Assembly (NCBI RefSeq): GCF_018389385.1 | Contig: NZ_CP062698.1 | Location: 3,814,667-3,878,666 of the forward strand | DNA: 64,000 nucleotides | Origin: Anthocerotibacter panamensis C109 | GTDB taxonomy: Bacteria; Cyanobacteriota; Cyanobacteriia; Gloeobacterales; Anthocerotibacteraceae | Reading direction: 5' to 3' | Shown: positions 8,955 to 17,868 of the stretch, one piece after another | Layout of the letters: the number at the start of each line of letters is the position of its first letter | Position numbering within the stretch: position 1 is the stretch's first letter | Notes under the pieces: generated by a model | Databases searched by the model: none | What the model saw: the letters and a program-made list of their open reading frames with translations, nothing else | What the model was told of the DNA's origin: nothing | Position numbers and translations under genes: made by a program

Positions 8955-10872
8955 GGCTAAGGTCATCGCCGATCCTGTGGTCCGAGTGCGTGGGCTGAGC
9001 AAGTGCTATGGCCTGCGCGAAGCCGTGCGGGGCATCGATCTCGAGGTACGCAAGGGCGAAATCTTTGGGCTGATTGGGCCGGATGGGGCGGGTAAGACGA
9101 CGACCTTTCAGGTACTGGCGGGCGTGCTGGAGGCAACAAGCGGGGAGGTCACGATCTTAGGGCGGCCTGCGCGGGCGGCGCGCTTAGGGATTGGCTACCT
9201 CACCCAGCAGTTCTCCCTCTATTTGGACCTGACTCTGGATGAGAACATTCGCTATACGGGCGGGCTCAGAGAAGTCCCGGCGGACCTGTTGGCTGAGCGG
9301 CGGGCGAAATATTTGCGTCTGATGGGGCTGGAGGGCTTCAAGAAGCGCCTCGCAGGACAGCTCTCAGGCGGGATGAAGCAGAAATTGGCCCTCTGTTGTG
9401 CTCTGGTCTCCCAACCGGAAGTACTGCTGTTGGACGAACCGACGACGGGCGTGGACCCGGTTTCACGGCGCGAATTTTGGGATGTGCTGAGTGCCCTTTC
9501 CCGCGAAGGGGTAACCATCATCGTCGCTACGCCCTATCTAGATGAAGCCGAGCGCTGTAATCGGATCGCCCTGATGTATGCAGGCGCAATCCAGCAGACG
9601 GGCACCCCGGCTCAGTTGCGCAGTGCCTTGGGACTGAAACGCCTGGAGGTGCACGCCCCTGATCTGCTCGCCGCCGAAGAAGCCCTCACCGCCCACGAGG
9701 GCGGAGCAATTGTCGATGTGCAGACTTTTGGAGACCGTCTCGATGTACTGGTCCTTGAGGCCAAGACTGGAGAAGCGCTTGTCCGGGGCGTGCTTGCAGA
9801 CACCAGTCTAACTATTGAGCGCGGGGAGCCGACCTTAGAAAATGTCTTTGTCACCCGCCTGAGACAGCAGGAAGCGACGGCACTGGGGAGCCGGATACCT
9901 TTTTCGCGCACAAGGCGAGCCAACGGTGAGGGGACCGCCATTCTCGCCCAGGGATTGAGCAAAGCCTTCGGGGATTTCCATGCGGTCAAGGGCGTGGATC
10001 TCCAGGTGCGCTATGGCGAGATCTATGGCCTGCTCGGAGCCAACGGAGCTGGCAAGACGACCACGATCAAGATGCTGTGCGGTCTGCTTGCCCCCAGTGC
10101 AGGTTTGATGAGTCTGGTGGGGGAGCAAGGCGACCTCAGAAGCAGTGCTGTGCGCCAACGCATCGGCTATATGAGCCAGAAGTTTACCCTCTACGACGAC
10201 CTCACGATTGTCCAGAACCTGGAATTCTATAGTGGAGTCTACGGCATCCCCCGCCAGCGCCGTGCCCAAAAAATCGACTGGGTTTTACAAACCTGTGGTC
10301 TTGTCGGCCAAGAAAATCTCCTCACCGGTCAGCTCCCCGGCGGCTGGAAGCAGCGGGTAGCCTTTGGTGCGGCGGTGATGCACGAGCCAGATGTGCTTTT
10401 TCTCGACGAACCGACCTCCGGCGTGGACCCCCTTGCCCGCCGCCAATTCTGGCGCTTGATCGAAGAATTTGCCCGCCAAGGAACCGCCATTCTTGTGACC
10501 ACCCACTATTTGGAAGAAGCGGAGCACTGCAACCGCCTCGGCTTTATGGTCCGTGGCGAAGTCATCACTCAGGGAACTCCCAGCCAGATCAAGAGCGATC
10601 AGCCTGGACAAATCATCGAAGTCGTCCCCGACGGAACTTTTCCGCTGGTGGAAGTGCAAAACCGCCTGATGGCGCAGCTTGGGCTGGCTTCGTGGCGGGT
10701 GTCGATTTTCGGGGACCGCCTGCATGTAGTCATGGACGGAAGCGACGGACAAAACCTGATCCAGAGCGCTCTGGCTGCCGCAGTGATCCCGGTGCACAAC
10801 CTGCGTCTGATTCCTTTTTCGCTGGAGGATGCCTTTATCGGGATCGTCCAACGAGCGGGTGGGGAGCCATGA
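8935..10872 (+). CDS. ABC transporter with two ATP-binding domains (YbhF-like)
   Basis: This 645-residue protein holds two ABC ATPase domains in tandem. Domain 1 has Walker A GPDGAGKTTT, signature LSGGMKQKL and Walker B LLLDEPTTGVDP. Domain 2 has GANGAGKTTT, a variant signature LPGGWKQRV and LFLDEPTSGVDP. The second signature has P for S and W for the usual residue, so the two sites may not be equal. The start is the GTG at 8935, preceded by GAGGAG six bases upstream and lying inside the end of the adaptor gene. Its stop overlaps the next ATG (ATGA), which indicates translational coupling. It would power the two permeases downstream. Confidence 0.88.
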   Translation: MEKTLSKAKVIADPVVRVRGLSKCYGLREAVRGIDLEVRKGEIFGLIGPDGAGKTTTFQVLAGVLEATSGEVTILGRPARAARLGIGYLTQQFSLYLDLTLDENIRYTGGLREVPADLLAERRAKYLRLMGLEGFKKRLAGQLSGGMKQKLALCCALVSQPEVLLLDEPTTGVDPVSRREFWDVLSALSREGVTIIVATPYLDEAERCNRIALMYAGAIQQTGTPAQLRSALGLKRLEVHAPDLLAAEEALTAHEGGAIVDVQTFGDRLDVLVLEAKTGEALVRGVLADTSLTIERGEPTLENVFVTRLRQQEATALGSRIPFSRTRRANGEGTAILAQGLSKAFGDFHAVKGVDLQVRYGEIYGLLGANGAGKTTTIKMLCGLLAPSAGLMSLVGEQGDLRSSAVRQRIGYMSQKFTLYDDLTIVQNLEFYSGVYGIPRQRRAQKIDWVLQTCGLVGQENLLTGQLPGGWKQRVAFGAAVMHEPDVLFLDEPTSGVDPLARRQFWRLIEEFARQGTAILVTTHYLEEAEHCNRLGFMVRGEVITQGTPSQIKSDQPGQIIEVVPDGTFPLVEVQNRLMAQLGLASWRVSIFGDRLHVVMDGSDGQNLIQSALAAAVIPVHNLRLIPFSLEDAFIGIVQRAGGEP

Positions 10873-11975
10873 AGCGGGTCTGGACCCAGTGCCTCAAGGA
10901 ATTAGCCCAGTTCCGACGCGACTGGCTCACGGTGGCGTTGGCCTTTTTGCTGCCCTTTATCACGCTGATGATCTTCAGTTTTGCGATTCGCCTGGAGGCT
11001 AAAGATATTCCTCTGGTCATCCAAGACTTGGACCGGACGCCCTTCAGTCGCGCTTATGCAGAACGGTTTTGGGCCAATGGTCAGTTCCGAGCGGTCCAGA
11101 GTGATGGACGCGATCCGGGACAGCAAGCGTTGGACCGGGGTTGGGCGAAGGCAGCGCTGATTATCCCGTCCGGCTTTGAGCGTCAGATTAAAGCCGGACG
11201 AACCAACGCAGTCCAGGTAGTGGTGGATGGCACCGACAGCAACAATGCCCGAGTGATCAAGAACAGCATCCAAGCGACGACCCGCTTTTTTTTACAAACC
11301 GAGGGGTTTCAGCCCCAGCAGAGTCTGGTAGTGCCCCACATTCGCTTCTGGTTCAATCCGGGGCGCAAGGAAGCGCTCTACATCGTGCCTGGGGTGTACG
11401 CTGTAGTCCTGTGGATCTTCCCATCGCTGTTGGCTGCTCTGGCGATGGTCCGCGAAAAAGAACAGGGCACCATCATTCAAGTTTATGCCTCTAGCCTCAG
11501 CGCGGTCGAACTGATCCTGGGCAAAGGGCTCGCCTACTTCATCGTCGCGCTTGGGGAGACCTTCGTCATTATCGGTCTGGGCTCCCTCATCTTCCGGGTG
11601 GGATTTGCAGGCGACCCGACACCAATGCTCTTGGGCATGGTCTTCTATCTGGCGGCGGCAGTCCTCTTTGGGCTACTGCTTGGAGCACGGGCGGGGAGTC
11701 AGAGTGTAGCGGTCCAGGGTGTGGCGACAGTGGGTTTTCTCACGGCACTCTTGCTGTCGGGCTTTATCTACCCGGTGAGTAATATTCCTTTTCCCCTATC
11801 GCTCATCTCGGCGGTTGTCCCGGCTCGTTATTACATTGAGTTGACTCGGGATGCTTTTGTGCGGGGGACGGGCTGGCCTGGAGTCTGGTATGCTCCATTG
11901 TTCCTGGCTATCCAGGCGGGGGTTTTGTTTAATGGAGTACGGCGCAATCTGCAGCGTATGCAACTCAAGGGGTAA
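10869..11975 (+). CDS. ABC-2 type permease (YbhS-like)
   Basis: The protein has 368 residues. A membrane helix near the N-terminus (WLTVALAFLLPFITLMIFSFA) is followed by a large extracytoplasmic domain of about 150 residues (IPLVIQDLDRTPFSRAY onward). Five helices follow in the C-terminal half, including the PGVYAVVLWIFPSLLAALAMVREKEQGT region that is typical of ABC-2 permeases. The ATG at 10869 overlaps the ATPase stop by four bases. It probably forms a heterodimer with the next gene product. Confidence 0.87.
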   Translation: MKRVWTQCLKELAQFRRDWLTVALAFLLPFITLMIFSFAIRLEAKDIPLVIQDLDRTPFSRAYAERFWANGQFRAVQSDGRDPGQQALDRGWAKAALIIPSGFERQIKAGRTNAVQVVVDGTDSNNARVIKNSIQATTRFFLQTEGFQPQQSLVVPHIRFWFNPGRKEALYIVPGVYAVVLWIFPSLLAALAMVREKEQGTIIQVYASSLSAVELILGKGLAYFIVALGETFVIIGLGSLIFRVGFAGDPTPMLLGMVFYLAAAVLFGLLLGARAGSQSVAVQGVATVGFLTALLLSGFIYPVSNIPFPLSLISAVVPARYYIELTRDAFVRGTGWPGVWYAPLFLAIQAGVLFNGVRRNLQRMQLKG

Positions 11976-11978
11976 GCC

Positions 11979-13109
11979 ATGTACATCAAAGCACTAGAAA
12001 AGCTCTTTGAAAGCCGCTTCTGGTCGCTTGCCCTCAAGGAAGTACGTCAGATCCTCCGCAACCGGCAGTTGATCTTCCTACTGGTCTTCCCGCCGACGAT
12101 CCAGCTCTTGATTTTCGGTGCAGCCCTCAATCCTGAGGTACGCAACCTCAAGCTCGGGGTAGTGAACTACGCCCGTTCGCTTGAGAGCCGGGAGTTGATT
12201 GCGGCTTTGACGGTCAACCATCAGTTCGTCGTCACCTATCGGGGACAGAGCCAACAGGAACTTGCCGACGAGGTCAGAACAGGACGGGTCACCGCTGGCA
12301 TCGTCATCCCGCCCGATTTTGACCGCGCGGTGGCACGCGGCGGCAATACAGAGGTCCAGGTCTTGGTCGATGCGGTAGACGCCAATACCGCTGGGATTGC
12401 TGGGGGCAATATCAATCAAATCATCAATAGCTACAGCCGCAACCGTAGCTCCAACGCTGGTACTCCTGCCATAGAACCCCAAGTAGCAACGCTCTACAAT
12501 CCTGGCTTGATCAGCAGTTGGTTTTTTGTGCCGGGGGTGTTGGGCCTCGTCTTGACCCTGACCAGTACGCTCATCTCCACTGCTACTGTGGTCCGCGAAA
12601 AAGACAGCGGTACCCTCGAACAACTGCTCATGACGCCTGCTGACCCATGGGAGATCCTCCTGGCAAAAATTGTGCCCCTGTTTGTGATGTTGATGGGGGT
12701 GGTTCTACTCGCCCTGACCGTGGGTCGGGTGGTGTTTGGGCTTCCTTTTCGGGGGAATTTTTTGCTCTTTTTACTGTTGTCAGGGGTCTATATTTTTGTC
12801 GGGATCGGCTTGGGGATTTTCCTGGCGACCGTCTCTCCTAACCAGCAACGGGCACAGTTGCTGACCTTTTTCTTTAACCTGCCCTTGGTCCAGACCTCAG
12901 GCGCGATTGCCCCGATTGAGAGTATGCCCTCGTTTTTTCAGTGGCTCTCGCTCATGAATCCTCTACGCCACTACATCACGATCTCGCGCGGGATCATTCT
13001 CAAAGGCGTCGGCCTGGAAGTCCTCTGGCCCCATGTCCTGACTCTAGCCGTTTTTGCCGCTTTGCTCCTGGCTTTTAGTATCAATCGCTTTCGGTCCCAG
13101 TTGAGCTAG
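11979..13109 (+). CDS. ABC-2 type permease (YbhR-like)
   Basis: The protein has 376 residues with the same architecture as its upstream neighbour. An N-terminal helix (LIFLLVFPPTIQLLIFG) is followed by a periplasmic domain (LKLGVVNYARSLESREL) and C-terminal helices with PGVLGLVLTLTSTLISTATVVREKDSGTLEQLLMTP-type sequence. It begins three bases after the previous stop. The pair and the double ATPase make one transporter; the adaptor extends it to the outer membrane. It is the last gene of the operon. Confidence 0.87.
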   Translation: MYIKALEKLFESRFWSLALKEVRQILRNRQLIFLLVFPPTIQLLIFGAALNPEVRNLKLGVVNYARSLESRELIAALTVNHQFVVTYRGQSQQELADEVRTGRVTAGIVIPPDFDRAVARGGNTEVQVLVDAVDANTAGIAGGNINQIINSYSRNRSSNAGTPAIEPQVATLYNPGLISSWFFVPGVLGLVLTLTSTLISTATVVREKDSGTLEQLLMTPADPWEILLAKIVPLFVMLMGVVLLALTVGRVVFGLPFRGNFLLFLLLSGVYIFVGIGLGIFLATVSPNQQRAQLLTFFFNLPLVQTSGAIAPIESMPSFFQWLSLMNPLRHYITISRGIILKGVGLEVLWPHVLTLAVFAALLLAFSINRFRSQLS

Positions 13110-13254
13110 GGTACTGACTGCATAGGTGCAATACCGTATGGCGCGGCTGAATGATAGGGTGAATGGATACGCAGTGAGCTTCAAGTTACCAGCCAAGCTC
13201 TTGAAACACGTTCACGCTATCTGTACAAGCTTTCTGATCTGACGAGAACTACCG

Positions 13255-13591
13255 ATGATCCGAAAAATCAGCATTGAAAACTACAAGTCGATACAACTTC
13301 GCAATTGCATCGAGTGTTGGCTAATGCCGCTCTATTACAACGATAACCGGGCAGGAAAAATCACTGGATGCCTTAGCACAATAAACACAGCGCTCACGAA
13401 ACAAAACAAGGCTACCCTGTCAAAGCCTAGGGGCGAAAAAATCCTACAAAGTTATGCCAGAAAGTTATGCCAGCGCATCCAAAGACTACACGAAGCGTAA
13501 GATGCTGATGAAAAAGTACAACAGCCTCAAACTATTCGTTGCGCGCTTGAAGGAGCTAGGCTTCAATACTTCCCCCGATGGTGCGATTTGA
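13255..13591 (+). pseudogene. Broken remnant, possibly of an AAA-type ATPase gene
   Basis: An ATG opens with MIRKISIENYKSIQ, which matches the N-terminal beta strand of OLD/RecF-like AAA ATPases. The similarity stops at once and no Walker A follows, and the frame closes at 13500. From about 13430 to 13591 a different frame reads YASASKDYTKRKMLMKKYNSLKLFVARLKELGF, basic and protein-like, but without a start. I read the stretch as fused or deleted gene debris. The rest of 13110-13693 shows no gene. Confidence 0.35.
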
Positions 13592-13693
13592 GGAAGCCAC
13601 CCTTGCGCTTATCCGCATGCTAGAGTGCCCACCAGCCACTTCTGGGACCGCAAGCCCAGCCCTATCTTGGGAGGGTGAAGCAGAGACCCTACC

Positions 13694-13885
13694 ATGACCC
13701 AGCGCCGCCAAAATCTCCAGATCTTCAGCACCCTCTTCGGCTCCATCCTTGCCGGGGGTTCCACCATGGTCCTGTTTGAGCCAGTGTACCTGCCTTTGCT
13801 TGTCGCCGGAGCAGTGGTACTTGCTCCCCTGTTGGCCCTGTTGGGCGTGTGGAGTTTTGCGGAACTGCTCTCTTTGGATCCTTAG
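13694..13885 (+). CDS. Small two-helix membrane protein, unknown
   Basis: The 63-residue product has two likely membrane helices (LFGSILAGGSTMVLF and LPLLVAGAVVLAPLLALLGVWSFAELL). GGAGGGTGAAG lies about 16 bases before the ATG, a little far for a ribosome-binding site. It precedes rapZ by 65 bases and may share its transcript. I do not recognise the family. Confidence 0.45.
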   Translation: MTQRRQNLQIFSTLFGSILAGGSTMVLFEPVYLPLLVAGAVVLAPLLALLGVWSFAELLSLDP

Positions 13886-13950
13886 AACCTGGTTGAAGCG
13901 GATGCGACTCGTGTTAGTCTGTGACAGGTCAAAAGAAGCACCTACAGGGT

Positions 13951-14850
13951 ATGCCGCAGACCCGAACTTTAATCCTCACCGGTCAGGCGGGCAGTGGCCG
14001 CAGTACCATGCTCAGAGTCCTGGAAGACCTGGGTTACTTCTGTATAGATAACTTTGTCCCCGCCTTGGTCCCCGCCTTTTTGCAACAACCCGCCGTACAC
14101 CCGCTCCTAGCCTTGGAGATGGATGCCCGGAGTTGTCCTCCTGAGCCCCATGGCGTGGTGTTTGCCGCCCAACTCGAACAGGCTATCCAACACTTCAAAG
14201 AAGCGGGGCACAACCCTCTGCTAGTCTTTGTCGCGGCGAGCCCTGAGGCGATCCTCGGGCGCTATGCTCTGACCCGCAGACCCCATCCGCTCATTGAATA
14301 CTGCGGGAGCCTCAGTGAAGCCATTGCCCTGGATGCAGACGCCCTAGCATTGGTCCGTGACCGGGCACAGGTGGTCTTCGATACCTCAGTCTGGGGCATA
14401 AAAGACCTCCGCAAGCAAGTCGAGGATCTCGTGGCGGGCCATGTACCGCCGATGGTGGTGACCCTGACCAGTTTTGGCTACAAATACAGCCTGCCCCCTG
14501 ATGCCAATCTGTGCTTTGATATTCGCTTTTTACCCAACCCCTTCTACGAGCCCGCCTTACGCCCGCGTACGGGTATGGATGTAGAAGTGGTAGATTATGT
14601 ATTCAGCTCCAAAGATGCACAGACAACTTTTGAACATATCCATAGAACAGTTGGTTTCTTTTTGGAGCATTATCGCCAAGAGCGTCGGGGTCAGGTGAAT
14701 CTAGCCATTGGCTGCACAGGCGGGCAGCACCGCTCCGTCGCCTTTGTCGAACGTCTAGCCCAAATCCTGTCCACTCCAGGAAACGCTGAATGGCAGGTGC
14801 GTGTCAGACACCGTGAGCAGGAGAGGAAAATTTATGGCTTCCCTACGTAA
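13951..14850 (+). CDS. rapZ: RapZ-family nucleotide-binding protein (RNase adapter / YvcJ)
   Basis: The protein has 299 residues from the ATG at 13951. An alternative GTG at 13921 would add ten. The P-loop reads GQAGSGRST, so the Walker A lysine is arginine; I recall similar GxxGxGRS forms in actinobacterial relatives. The C-terminal domain has the hallmark GCTGGQHRSV motif. E. coli RapZ guides RNase E to a small RNA controlling amino-sugar synthesis; the Bacillus homologue YvcJ binds nucleotides. It overlaps the next gene by 17 bases. The rapZ-yvcK adjacency is conserved in many bacteria and supports both calls. Confidence 0.88.
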   Translation: MPQTRTLILTGQAGSGRSTMLRVLEDLGYFCIDNFVPALVPAFLQQPAVHPLLALEMDARSCPPEPHGVVFAAQLEQAIQHFKEAGHNPLLVFVAASPEAILGRYALTRRPHPLIEYCGSLSEAIALDADALALVRDRAQVVFDTSVWGIKDLRKQVEDLVAGHVPPMVVTLTSFGYKYSLPPDANLCFDIRFLPNPFYEPALRPRTGMDVEVVDYVFSSKDAQTTFEHIHRTVGFFLEHYRQERRGQVNLAIGCTGGQHRSVAFVERLAQILSTPGNAEWQVRVRHREQERKIYGFPT

Positions 14851-16192
14851 CCTACCAGGGACCACGTTCAAAGAACGGACCCGGAGTCTGGGCATCTGGC
14901 TATTGCCGGGGATGCAGGTGAAGCGCTGGCTCTCGCTCATGCTCATCGGCATGGTCACCATGAGCGTGGGTCTCGCCATCTGGATCGACCTCAGACCCGT
15001 CTTTCGCACCGGTCAACTCTTGGAAGTCCTCATCACCTCGATTGCCCGGATGATCCCCAATGATATCAGCGGCCCGTTAGCCGTACTGGCAGGGCTGGGC
15101 ATCATCTTCTGGGGGCTTTATAACACCCTTTTTTCTATCACAGAAGTCTTGGTCCCGGACGGAGAAGCCCCGGATCTGGCAAACCGAGTTTTGACCCACC
15201 GCCGCCTGAGCCGGGGAGCACGGATCGTGGCGATTGGCGGAGGGACCGGGCTCTCAACGCTCCTTAGGGGCCTCAAAAAATACAGCAGCAACATCACTGC
15301 CGTGGTCACAGTCGCCGACGATGGAGGTTCTTCAGGCCGGTTGCGCAAAGAATTTGGGGCACTCCCGCCCGGAGACCTGCGCAACTGTTTGGCGGCCTTG
15401 GCGGATGAAGAGAAATTGCTCACGGAATTGTTTCAATATCGTTTTCCTAAGAGCACTAGTGCTCAATCCGACGCAGGATTGGCTGGACACAGTTTTGGGA
15501 ACCTTTTTTTGACGGTCATGGCTGAGATTGCCGGAGATTGGGAGAAGGGCCTCGCTGCGGCCTCTGAAGTCCTCGCCATCCGGGGTCAAGTCCTCCCCTC
15601 GACCGTCGAGAATGTCACACTCTGGGCGGATTTGGAGGATGGCCGCCGCATTGAGGGCGAGTCCAATATCCCCGAGTCCGGGGGGCGTATCAAGCGCGTA
15701 GGCTGTATCCCGGAAGCCCCCCGCGCCCTGCCCAGAGTCCTACAGGCCATTGCTGAGGCGGACCTCATCATCATTGCACCGGGTTCCCTTTTTACCAGTA
15801 TCATCCCCAACCTCCTCGTCCCAGAAATCGCTCAAGCTCTGCGCACTACGGCTGCGCTAACCGTCTATGTCTCCAATTTAGTGGTCCAGGCGGGCGAGAC
15901 GGAGGGCTTCACCGTGAGCGACCATATCAAAGCCATTGAAGCGGCTGCGGGCGGGCGCTTTATCCAAACCGTCCTGGTCCAAAAAGACACCCCCCAGTTG
16001 CACCATCAGGTCAAGGGGACGGTCATCCCTGTAGACCGAGAAGCGTTGGCTTTTATGGGACTCCAACTTCTTGGAGCAGATGTCATCGAAAAAACCAGTA
16101 CCGCCGCCATCCGCCATAATTCACCGCGCCTCGCCCGAGTCTTGATGCATTGGTACGGCAAGCGCAACCAGCAGCCGCGCAAGACGGCATAA
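14834..16192 (+). CDS. yvcK: YvcK/CofD-like protein (gluconeogenesis factor family)
   Basis: The protein has 452 residues, long for the family. The extra N-terminal part carries two membrane helices (LSLMLIGMVTMSVGLAIWIDL and GPLAVLAGLGIIFWGLYNTLF). The catalytic-type core follows: AIGGGTGLSTLLRGLKKY, VTVADDGGSSGRLRKEFG, PPGDLRNCLAALA, and later APGSLFTSIIPNLLVP. YvcK binds UDP-sugars and links carbon metabolism to cell shape; CofD transfers lactyl phosphate. The neighbour rapZ favours YvcK. The start at 14834 is chosen for AGGAGAGGA seven bases upstream; in-frame codons further up lie inside rapZ. Confidence 0.88.
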   Translation: MASLRNLPGTTFKERTRSLGIWLLPGMQVKRWLSLMLIGMVTMSVGLAIWIDLRPVFRTGQLLEVLITSIARMIPNDISGPLAVLAGLGIIFWGLYNTLFSITEVLVPDGEAPDLANRVLTHRRLSRGARIVAIGGGTGLSTLLRGLKKYSSNITAVVTVADDGGSSGRLRKEFGALPPGDLRNCLAALADEEKLLTELFQYRFPKSTSAQSDAGLAGHSFGNLFLTVMAEIAGDWEKGLAAASEVLAIRGQVLPSTVENVTLWADLEDGRRIEGESNIPESGGRIKRVGCIPEAPRALPRVLQAIAEADLIIIAPGSLFTSIIPNLLVPEIAQALRTTAALTVYVSNLVVQAGETEGFTVSDHIKAIEAAAGGRFIQTVLVQKDTPQLHHQVKGTVIPVDREALAFMGLQLLGADVIEKTSTAAIRHNSPRLARVLMHWYGKRNQQPRKTA

Positions 16193-16212
16193 GAGGAAGC
16201 CTGTGTAGCAAG

Positions 16213-17736
16213 TCACACCCACAGGTCCCAAGACGCCGGTTGTTCTGTGTTAATAAAGAGCACCCGGTCCTGTTCCTCGGACGTAAACTCCTCCTGAGCC
16301 TGCTTTTGAGCTGCGATTAAAGAAGCATCGGCATCGGCAATATCCCCGGTGCGGGCATCTAGACGAGCTTTCAGCGTGGCGTCGGAGCAGCGGCAGGCGA
16401 GGACTTTGAGCGGCACCCCCAAGCGTTCAGCCAGGGCAAAAGCCCCCGCCCGCTGTTCCACCCGGTCGTACTTGGCGTCGAGGATAACATTGAACCCAGC
16501 TTTGAGTAACCCTTCTGCCAGAATGATGAGCTGGTCATAGGTCTGCTGACTGAACTCTGTGGAATAAAACGCGGCGGGGAGTTTCTCCAAGAGGGGATAG
16601 CCCGCTAGATGCTTGCGCACAGCGTCCGAGCGCAGGTGAATGGCCTGGGTGTAGAGGGCCAGTGTTTGGGCGACAGTGGACTTGCCGGAACCAGAGCGCC
16701 CCTGAGTCAGATAGAGCTTTGGCGTCTTCGGTTGGGTAAATTGATAAGCGAGGTGGTAGTAGCTCCGGGCGCTTTGGGCAGCCTGTTCTTTTTGTTCTTC
16801 CCCCACCGACGGGTCATCGAGCAAGAACGAAGTGACTTTAGCCCGGACATAGGCGCGGTAGCTCAGGTGCAAGGGTAACAGTTGGACCCCCGCCCAATCT
16901 CCCGTCCACTCCAAATAGGTGTTGAGGAAACGATTCGCCAAGTCCGGGCGCTCCCGAGCAATCAGGTCCATCACCAGGAATCCGGCATCGGACATGACAT
17001 CGATCATCCGAAAAGGCTCATTGAACTCAATGCAGTCAAAGACCACAGGCTTCCCGTCGATGAGGCAAATATTTCCCAAATGCAGGTCGCCGTGGCCTTC
17101 GCGGATCTTGTCAGTGCGGACGCGCTGTTGCAAAAGTGCGACCTGTTCGACAAAAAACCTATCCGTATAGGCTTTGGTCAGGGTGAATTGCTCCTCGGTC
17201 TGGACCCTACCGATATAGCGGGCGGTCTGTTCGTAGTTTTGGTCTACAGGAGTGCGGACGGCTTCTAGCGCCCCAAAACTGCGGATGTGGTCATTGATAA
17301 GTGCCTGCTGGTGAAATGCAGCAATCTGCCGCCCCAAGCTCGCCATATGCTCTAAAGTGACCGCCCCCTTAAGAAACAGGTTGCTCAAAAGTTGTTCCTG
17401 GTCAAATTCCCGCATCTGGAGGGCATAGTCCACTACTTCTGCGCTGCCCCCGAGCTGGAAGCTATCCCCGGTGCGGGTAATAGGCAAGACTTGCTGGTAG
17501 ACCTGCGGGGCGAGACGCTGGTTGAGGCGCAGTTCCTCGTGGGTATAAAAATCCCGAAAGGCCAGCGTGGTGAAATTGAGAAACCCAAAGTCCACCGGCT
17601 TCTTGACTTTGTAGGCCAGCGCACCGGTCAAGAAGACGTAGGAGATATGGGTCTGCACCAACCGCACCTGCTCCACGGGATGGGGATAGAAGGCAGGTTC
17701 GAGCATTGCTTGGATCAAAGGGGGAAAGGACGCCAT
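16213..17736 (-). CDS. Aminoglycoside-phosphotransferase-like / P-loop kinase fusion
   Basis: The protein has 507 residues. The first about 330 resemble the APH/ChoK kinase fold: YKVKKPVDFGFLNF near the N-terminus and the catalytic loop HGDLHLGNICLIDGKPVVFDCIEFNEPFR. The C-terminal 170 are a P-loop kinase with LTQGRSGSGKST and a following LRSDAVRKHLAG. This fused family is common in bacteria and is usually annotated as an AAA or APH family protein; a true antibiotic-resistance role is unlikely. The ATG at 17736 was preferred because the 28 codons above it look non-homologous and would overlap the divergent gene. Confidence 0.8.
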   Translation of the reverse strand: MASFPPLIQAMLEPAFYPHPVEQVRLVQTHISYVFLTGALAYKVKKPVDFGFLNFTTLAFRDFYTHEELRLNQRLAPQVYQQVLPITRTGDSFQLGGSAEVVDYALQMREFDQEQLLSNLFLKGAVTLEHMASLGRQIAAFHQQALINDHIRSFGALEAVRTPVDQNYEQTARYIGRVQTEEQFTLTKAYTDRFFVEQVALLQQRVRTDKIREGHGDLHLGNICLIDGKPVVFDCIEFNEPFRMIDVMSDAGFLVMDLIARERPDLANRFLNTYLEWTGDWAGVQLLPLHLSYRAYVRAKVTSFLLDDPSVGEEQKEQAAQSARSYYHLAYQFTQPKTPKLYLTQGRSGSGKSTVAQTLALYTQAIHLRSDAVRKHLAGYPLLEKLPAAFYSTEFSQQTYDQLIILAEGLLKAGFNVILDAKYDRVEQRAGAFALAERLGVPLKVLACRCSDATLKARLDARTGDIADADASLIAAQKQAQEEFTSEEQDRVLFINTEQPASWDLWV

Positions 17737-17868
17737 AGGTGTGCCATAATTTCTTCCTATTGTGCGGGGTAACTGGCTCGCTAGCAAACCCGACCAACAA
17801 GGGTGATCAGAGTCTCTCACAAAAGAACTCGGGTCAGGTACGCTCTATCTAGAACCTCCCTGAGCGAT

